Positions 49,401-58,400 of a stretch of DNA of 64,000 nt are shown here, in pieces (the first letter of the stretch is position 1; each line of letters starts with the position of its first letter). The DNA is taken from NCBI GenBank assembly GCA_917880885.1, contig OU862934.1:33216734-33280733 (forward strand), read 5' to 3'. The DNA is from Limnephilus marmoratus (lineage: Eukaryota; Arthropoda; Insecta; Trichoptera; Limnephilidae). A program made the translations under genes and the position numbers. The notes under the pieces are model-generated. The model saw nothing but the letters and a program-made list of their open reading frames with translations. It did no database searches and was not told the origin of the DNA.

Positions 49401-52400
49401 ATTCACCAGTTTCCCACTCCACCACTAGTTTCCAACTCCAGACGCTATGTATAATGTATTTTAATTATCATTAATAATTGACAGTTTTTCATATAAAATC
49501 CACTTACTCCTCGGCAGGTTCTAGCGGAGGCGATATCCTGAACAGCACGTACCATAAGAACCCCCAGTATGCCGTCACCTTGAACATGGGAGCCAGCGGC
49601 ATCCGAGGACAGTGGGTGAGACACTATGTCATACGACACAACACAACTTTTTTTTTCTTCTTCTTGTGCCCTGTCCGTTCAACGGACGTGCCATCATGTT
49701 GGCTTTATTTACTGCGGCCCGGAACAGCTCTACAGTAGACTGGCCAAAGCACTGTCTCAGATTTTTCAGCCGTGATGTTCTTCCCCGTCTTCCGGCAATT
49801 TTTTCCTGCATTATGAGATGCAAGATCTCGTACTTCTCTGGATGTCTCATCACATGTCCTAGATATTGAATTTTATGTATTTTTATAGTTTTAATAACTT
49901 CTTTTTATTTATTCATCCGAACCACAACATTTTCATTCGTAACTCTGTCCATCCAGCTTATTTTGAGTATTTTTCTGTAGATCCACATCTTGAATGCCTC
50001 AAGTCGCCCTGTCAGTTTTTTTGCAAACATAAAACATAGAATTTTTATTTGAAGATTGTGACCCCTAATCCAATTTCCATGTTGGATAAGGCTCCTCTAC
50101 TCTTTGCGGTTCTGCGTTATGTGGAGATTTAATAACACCAGCAATACTTGGTCTCTCCAGCACATTTTTTCATTTATTTTTAAATGTGAATACTGAACAA
50201 GAGTCCCAACTGCTCCCGACTGTCTGAAGCCAGTGAGACTATAGCTTTCCCAATTGGGGTGTGTTGTGAGGCTGAAGGTATTGGGGAAAGAAAGGTGATG
50301 GGGAGGAGGAAGGTCGGAAAGTAACTGGATGTTCAGATCTGGTCACCAAGTATGGCTAAAACCTTTTCAAGCAATGTTTCAATTCTGAATGGTGGTCTTA
50401 CACCAGGACGATACTGAGAGTATCTTCCACTCTGGAACATGCCGCAAATATGCTACATATTATTTTAGATTACTAAATTGTGAAATAGCACAAATTAATC
50501 GAATGGTTACTTTCCCCTGCTTCTTCTGCCAAACACTTTGCCATTTATGATTTTTCAAAGGAGGTGTTGAAGTCGCATGATTCTGAGATGTTCGGTCACC
50601 AATTTTACAAAGAAAAGTCGCTATGTCAATGACAATCCTTTTTAAAAAGTTTCTTCAGGCAGGTGGTACCAATATCGAAAAAAGCAAATAACAAAAATCC
50701 AAATAGACAATTATATGGTTCCATGACAACTCAGAATCATGCAATTTCAACATTCCTTTAAAAGTTATAAATAAAAAAATTGAAAAATAGCCCAACGCTT
50801 AACCTAATGTAACCTATTTAACCAAATTTTTCATCACTTTTAATGATTTTTCAAAGGAGGTGTTAAAGTTGTATGATTCTGAATTGTTTGGTCACCAATT
50901 ATACAAAGAAAAGTCACTATCTCGATGAAAATTATTTTTAAAACTTTCCTTAGGCAGGTCACAACCAACATAAAAGCGAAAAAGAAAGTTCAAATAGACA
51001 CGACAATATAACATCAAAAAGAAATTTTGCTGAATAAATAAATCTCAGTCAACTATTATGTACATGCGGTGTTTGCAGATGCTGGTGTCCCTGATGCAGC
51101 AGTACCGCAAGCGTTCCCGGCAGCTCCTGGAGATTGGAGTGGCCGTGTTTGCAATCCCACCAGGCAAGGAGCTGCCGCTGAATATGGAGTACCTCAAGTC
51201 GCAGTTCGCCATGCAGAAGTTCAACCACTCCAGGGAGACCACCAGCAGGTCCATCTCTCTTGTAGCAGACTTCAATTCTATTCAATTCATTTTAATGCGA
51301 TATATAATAACTAGTGTCCGACCGAAACCGAAACTTTTTTAATCATTGCTGAAATTTTGGCTTATTTTTTACACTTATACAGACAGTTGACACATGTTAA
51401 ATGAAATAAGAAACAATAATTGAAGTATGTACCTATGTAAAAAAATATATATATTTTTTAAATTACTGCTATAAAACAAACAAAAATTATAAAAAATTAA
51501 CAAAACATGTTAACTAGGTACTTCTTGGAACAAAATTTTGTCATTAATCAACACTTACATTATAAAGGAAGGATCTCATTAATTGAGTATTTTGATTTTA
51601 ATTGCGTTTACAATCACAACATACTTATTACACATGTTAAATGAAATATAAAAAAAACAATAATTGAAGTATGCGAAAAAATAATGACTTATTTTTTTTT
51701 ACATTACTGCTACAAAACAATAAAAAAAATAACACATTCACTCAGCACAATCACGTTGGACCGGCCGGCGAACTCAGCTGATGATGGTGGGTGACACATG
51801 AGCCACGAACTCACCCGAACGACGAACAGCCGAACGACGCGCGATAATTCACGAACGCAGAGTTTCGGTGCGGCCGAAGGTTCGGCAGATTTTCTGCCGA
51901 AACCGAAACTAATGCCGAAACTTGCCGAAACCGAAAACAAGCGTTATTCCAATAAATATTCTATATATTTTCATATAATTCCCGCACTTATACTTAATGT
52001 TTCCGCAGATGTCAACAAAGCAAGTTATGGCGGGTCGATTGAAGTTCTGTCAATAGCACTTCAATGCACATTGTCAATGACTTTGACAGTTCTCCGGACC
52101 CCTTTGAAGGCCGTACTTTTACAATACTTATCTGATAATATTTGTTGTTGCCATTCTAGGTATGACCTGCCTGCTGGTAGATACTGCATCATTCCTTCCA
52201 CTGCCTACCCCAAAACCCAATGTGATTTCATACTGAGGATTATCACGGAAAATCCAATTACATATTCGTTAGTACCACACTCAACATTTTAACCACTCGA
52301 ATACGCGTCCAGCGTCTGGAATTTCTGAGCATTCGATTTGGAAATTTCCCGTCCTCGTTAAAAAAATCATATCTGCGAATTTGAATACGGAGCCATATAA

Positions 52401-55400
52401 ACTGCTTATTCACCTTTATTTAACTTTTTATCCCATATTTTTAGAATTCATAAAAAAATTATAAAAAATGCTAAATTTATGAACGCATAATTTTTGCCTG
52501 TTATTTACTTTAAAATTGGCATACAAAATACCTATTTGGAGCAAATTAAATATTATGACTTCTATATATTGTCTATAGCCTAGTTGATATTCACAGATAT
52601 AAATTTAAATTCGAACATGCCATTTTTAATATATAATTACATGATCAATGATTTGTAAGAAAAAATGTCAATCATTTTCAACAAAAGTGATGTGAGACAT
52701 CTCTTGTTGAAAAGTGATCATACTAAGTTATTTTTGTGATTAATCGAAGTACACAATGGGCGGGAACTTTTGAAACGTTTACAATAAATATCTCTTCAAA
52801 TTGGCGAAATTTTGAAACTTTTGAAACGTTTACAATAAATATCTCTTCAAATTGGCCAAATTTTGGCCAGTGAACGCTTGAGGGTGTTTGCAAATTGGCC
52901 AAAATGTGGCCAGTGAACGCTTGAGGGTGTTTGCAAATTGGCCAAAATGTGGCCAAATACGCTCCGGTTATTTTATAATATAAATAATCTTATTAAACCT
53001 GTCTATTATGATTAATTTAACATTGTTTTATATTTCAGTGTGCACGATCACAAAATTAGCATTGATAAAGTTGACTATAAGGTAAGTCAAACGCAAAAAT
53101 AATAAGACACTACGAGTTAATTAAGCCCAGCCTCACTAAGTCCAGATGGTCGGAAGCAGTTGAGACTCTTGTGCGGTATTCACATGAAGTATATGTTTCC
53201 AGGCCGGCCATTTGATAGAAGAAGCCCCGCAGCTGAGCCCGAGAGTGGAGAAGTACTTCTACAAGGTGGCCAGGGAGACAGAGGACATAGACTGGCTGGA
53301 ACTCAAGAAGTTACTGGACTACGCTCTCAGCTCATGTTAGTACTAGTCTTGTCCAAGAATTAAAGACCGTTACTCATTTTCGGCGATGTAGACATTATAT
53401 TTCTCAAAATATGTTGGCACCAGCGTGTAGCTCAGACTTTCCCCTAAAAAAACGAGCGGTGATCCGGCTTGGTGGCTGCGCTTCAGTGCGATCTTTGCAT
53501 ACGTTTGCGACAGAGGCCATTTCGAGCCTTGGCCTCCTTTAAAATAAGCCTCCACCGCCCTCGGCCGTCATCTTCCAATCTGCAACATGGAATAATCCTC
53601 TTCCATCCTTCCTGACATCATCCTCCCATCTCAGTCTAGGTCTGCCCGCCTTTCGTTTATCTCCCGGGTGTCCCGTTAGAACCTTCTTCGGTACAATGTA
53701 CATTAAATGAATAAATAATCATGCATACTTGCAGGAATTGACGGTAAATATGTATGTAAAAATCACACAAATCTGACAGGAGATCACGTCCGTCATCTCG
53801 ATAACAATCCCACAAAAGATATAGAATCGCTCGGGCTGGTTTCAAAAGATTTTTAATCAAAAAAATTTAGTTTCCAAACACCGTGTAATTTAGAAGGTTG
53901 ATATTTGAAGAAGACTAGCTAGAAACAAAAGTAATTGTTTTTTGTTATTTTTGTTCCAGGTGGAGTCTGCATTTATTGCCCCATGTTTCGTAAAGGTTGG
54001 TACATATTTGTATACCCAAAGGATTTTAACTGGCGAATCCTGAGCATATTTGGAGTAAAAAATATATTTATTTGTCGTTTTGCTGTCCGATGATATTTTT
54101 TTCCAATTAAAAACAACAAAAGTATATTTCCATTACAGATTGAGTAGTAATATCGGGTATATAGATGGCAGCACTTCCGTTTGTATCTATTTGTGTATCG
54201 AGTGTGTACAACAGACGCAAGGCTATTAATACTGTTTGATGTAGTAGATATGAGTCCTATATTTTCATTTCCCTGTATCCGATTTTTTGACAAAATGATC
54301 TGAGTATAACATCTTGTTCACATTTTTGCGAGGAACAAGACTAATCTAAAATTGAGTTTCAAAACCTCCTTTATCATGACCAAAAACCATGTTAAAACTG
54401 CGAGTCAGAAACAAAACCCGCTATATCATTCAAGAAGTTATTATCAAAACCCGCTATATCGGAAATCAACCAATCACGAGCAGTTATTTTGCCAAGATGG
54501 CGGGTGTAGAAACACGCCCCTCAGGTCAGTTGAGTTTGAAAAGCCTCTATATTCCATATAAATTACGAAGTGAGTATCAAAATCCGCCATATCCATTTTA
54601 TTTATCCAAATTACTTAAATATTTCTAGACACACATTGAAAATGAACACTTTTCGAATGTATATTACTCCAATTCATTATATAAAAAAACAAAATGTAAT
54701 TTTTTATTTACGCTAGAGATGTGACAGTTTTTTGCGGTTTTCTCCGAATCAGTGAATGCTGATATAGCGGATATAAAAATTGAACGACTCATATCTGGCT
54801 TTTTTGGGATTACCATATAAGAGCACTTTGGACTGTCTGATTCCAACTGCTGTTTGTATGTTTGTCAGGTCCGCTGCTATCCAAGGATGCTTGCCGCTCA
54901 ATGGTGGCCAACATTGACTCTGAAGGAGTTGGACGTCTCAGCTATAAGCAATTCAAGGTGCTATGGGTCGAAATACACAAGTTAAAGGTTCCGTTCCCTC
55001 TTTATTCTATTTGTGGTGTACTGTTATTAGTACTGTCAATAATATTGTTGTGTTATAATGAATTGCACTGCAGGGAATTTACGACCATTACGCCACCGAT
55101 GAAAAGAAGCGAATGCCGTGCTCCAACCTGAACAGGGCTCTCCATGCCGCCGGCTTTACTCTCAACTACCAGGTTCTGGGAATCCTCGCCAACAGGTAAC
55201 TAAATGAAATTATTTTATTTTTCACAGGTCTGCGCTACTTCTTTAATGGAGCTTGCTCTAAAGTTGACCCTGTGATTTCGTAGTTGATGTTGGCTTCAGT
55301 GGCGGTTCTTCACAGGGGGACAATGGGGACAGTCCCCACCTGTTACACCCGAAACCTACTAAAGGAAATAACAGTCGATGCTTTGTCTTCACCAAAATGA

Positions 55401-58400
55401 ATGAATTCTGTAAACATAATAGTATTTAACATTTGCAGAAATAAAATACAAAAATTTATTCCGGATCATTATCACGCTAACCAGCGGGTGCGGATAATCG
55501 AATGATAGCGGTAGCGCACAAACTATCTGAGTCCTTTTCTCTATGCCCAGAACCTACTGCACACTTGGGGGACAATCCGAGATGTCCCCTAAGGCATTTT
55601 GGTTAAATTCCTTGCGTTTCTTTTGCGATCATATGCAATCACACATATATGAATTTCACATACCGCGGGGATCATCCAATAAGTCCCCACGACAAACTAC
55701 TGAACCATTTGTTTGCGTTTTGGGCGGGAATCGCTCGCCTTCTAATTAAGTTTGATAATAATTTTGCAAGATAAATCATTATTTTTATTAATTGTAAGTC
55801 ATTATAAGTCAGTGCAGTCATTTTATATTATTTTGTGCTTAGATATCCGATTAGCATGATTAGACCATCAAAAATTTTTTTTGAGAAATTGTATATTATA
55901 TTCTACGGGTGGTGAGATTAAGGTATAGTACGTAAAAAATGTCGATCCCCACCATCAAGAAGTGCTCGAGCCGCCACTGGTTGGCCTCATGAGAATGGGT
56001 TTTCTTCGACTAGATCTTGTATAAGTCGGCTCGTATATGGAACGAGCTACTGGCATCTGTTTTTCCTCCTTCATATAATCCGGACCTCTTCAAGACCCGC
56101 ATTAATAAATCCCTTCCTACAGCCCCTACCTTAACCCACCTCGTAACGCTGCCCAACCCGGTGGATACATAATTCCCCTGTTTTTACATTGTAGAGACAG
56201 GGACGCTCTTTAGAATTGCCACATAAAAATAAAAAATACATTTTAGAAGTTATGTAAGTAAGGATACACTGTAAAAATATTAAAATAACTGTAAAATTTT
56301 TCGAATAAGTAAAAATTTAAATAATGTTTGCATTTGTCCATAAAAAAATAAGGGCTCTTTCAATTTAGACGTTTCGTGTCGGACTGCTGCCGCACATTTG
56401 CCGTGCCGCTGGTTATAACCCGCTGCCGTGCCGCTGTAGTACGGTAGCAGTCCGATACCAAACGCCTAAATTGATAGCGTGTCTGACTGCCGTGCGTTTG
56501 TATGCTAGTGATGTTTAGACGTGGGTCGTTTGATGTTTTAAATTCATTTGACAGCAGTTAAGCCATGGACTCTGACGAAGAAACATTACTGTTAGTGTTC
56601 TTGTTGAAAAACATCCAACAGAAACAGAAACAAAAAAGACGCCCCCGTATAAGAGCATCACCGATGTTTTCATTAACATGTAATTTTGCCGGATGCTGGA
56701 TGGACAGGGTTACAAATGAAGATGTTATGGTTCGGATGAATAAAGAAAAGGAAGTTATTAAAATTATAAAAATCCGAAAACTTCAACATCTTGGACATGT
56801 GAGGAGAAATCCAGAGAAGTATGAGATCCTGAGCTGTTCCGGGCCGCTGTAAACAAAGTCTGCATAGCCAACATGATAGCCAACGTCCGTTGAACGGACA
56901 GGGCATAAGAAGAAGAAGTAATTTTGCCATAATCTTTACCCTGGGTTAAAACAAGATCCAAGCAATTTTTTTAAAATTATTTAAGAATGTCTAGAGAATG
57001 TTTCTATGAATTACTTGAATTAGTTATAAATTCTTCCACGTCTATATCATCCATTTTAAGCAAACAATAAACATAAAAAATCAATGAAATTAGCTCTCAC
57101 TTCTTGTCACCGCAATATTCAACAGCGAAATGAACACGTGGAGCTTGTGACGTTGCCGTCCTGTCGTCGAAGTTCTCGGTACCGACGCCGCACTGTTGCC
57201 ACTCCGTGCACTTTGTATGAAAACAAATGACCGTCCTTGCGCCATACGACAAACGCACCGCTTCGACACAAAATGTCTAAATTGAAGGCGCCCTAAGTCA
57301 GTACGGTGAGACATGTATAAGTTTGCGGTGACATTAACATGAACTAAATTATTGTCTTTTCTTACTTCTCTCTCTGTACTATATACTTACTGTGTTTTAT
57401 ATTTTATTTTGCTTATTATCATTTATGTCAACTCTGAAAAATATATGTAATTTTTATTTGTTTCAGATACGGATCAAAGGCTTCACTTCAGATAGAGTTT
57501 GATGACTTTCTCATTATTGTGATGCGCCTCAAAATAATGCTGTGTGAGTTTATCTCTGTCTTCTTATAAATATATTAACTGTACGGAGCCAGTGGGCCTA
57601 TGACCAGGGTTTGCAATCCCGCATCCTGCAATCTTGCGGGATTTCAGCAATATTTGATCCCACGGATTTGTGGATTTTTAATGTGCCTTTGCGGGATTGA
57701 AAAATATCAAATTTTTACCAAAAACTTTCTGTTTTGTATTGGTGACAGGTCTCCGCAGTACATGTTTTTATCGATCTTATTTTTTTTATAAAAGTCTTTT
57801 ATTATGTTACGTTTTCAACATCTTTTTATAATATAACTAGAACCAATGATTAGTTATACGAAAAGTCTTCTTAAATGAATTACTATGCTACATTTCCAAT
57901 TTTTTTTTAATAATACAGTGAAACCTCTATCTATCGTTTTTGAACGAACCTCTTGAAAAAAACCATGAATGCAGCAAAACAATGATTTTTTTTACATTAG
58001 CTCCACTCAGGCAATCCTGAGGAAAATAATTTCCCTCAGGGCCTATATCATCTAATGCTGTGTGGAGGGTCTTTTTAAGGGAGGGAAGGATAGGAAGTTC
58101 TGGGAAGGAAAAAGTTAGGAGGGGTGGGTAGGAATCTGGAGGTCAGTGTATCCAGGAATTACAGACGTATGAATCAGAACCAGCCTCTATCAATCCGGCC
58201 CGCCACGTAGCAGGTTGGCAGTCGCATCCGCCGCCAAGACCTGGACAAACCTCACCCCATGAACCAGGGCACCCCTGCTATGTCACCAAACGTAACGAAC
58301 TACTGAGAGTGACCTATGGCAGAGGTGTTGGGTTATCCAGTAAATGGTTTCCAGGGTGGCGTTACCTATACCCGCCTCCTAAATTGTTAACTAACTAACT

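Larger units (their letters stand above)
56352..57293. mobile_element. Harbinger element, internally deleted, with nested LINE
   Basis: In intron 15. Ends 'gggctctttcaatttagacg' and the reverse complement of 'gggcgccttcaatttagaca', with TAA at both borders (56349-56351, 57294-57296). Contains the transposase N-terminal remnant at 56565 and a LINE fragment at 56675-56925. Confidence 0.8.
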
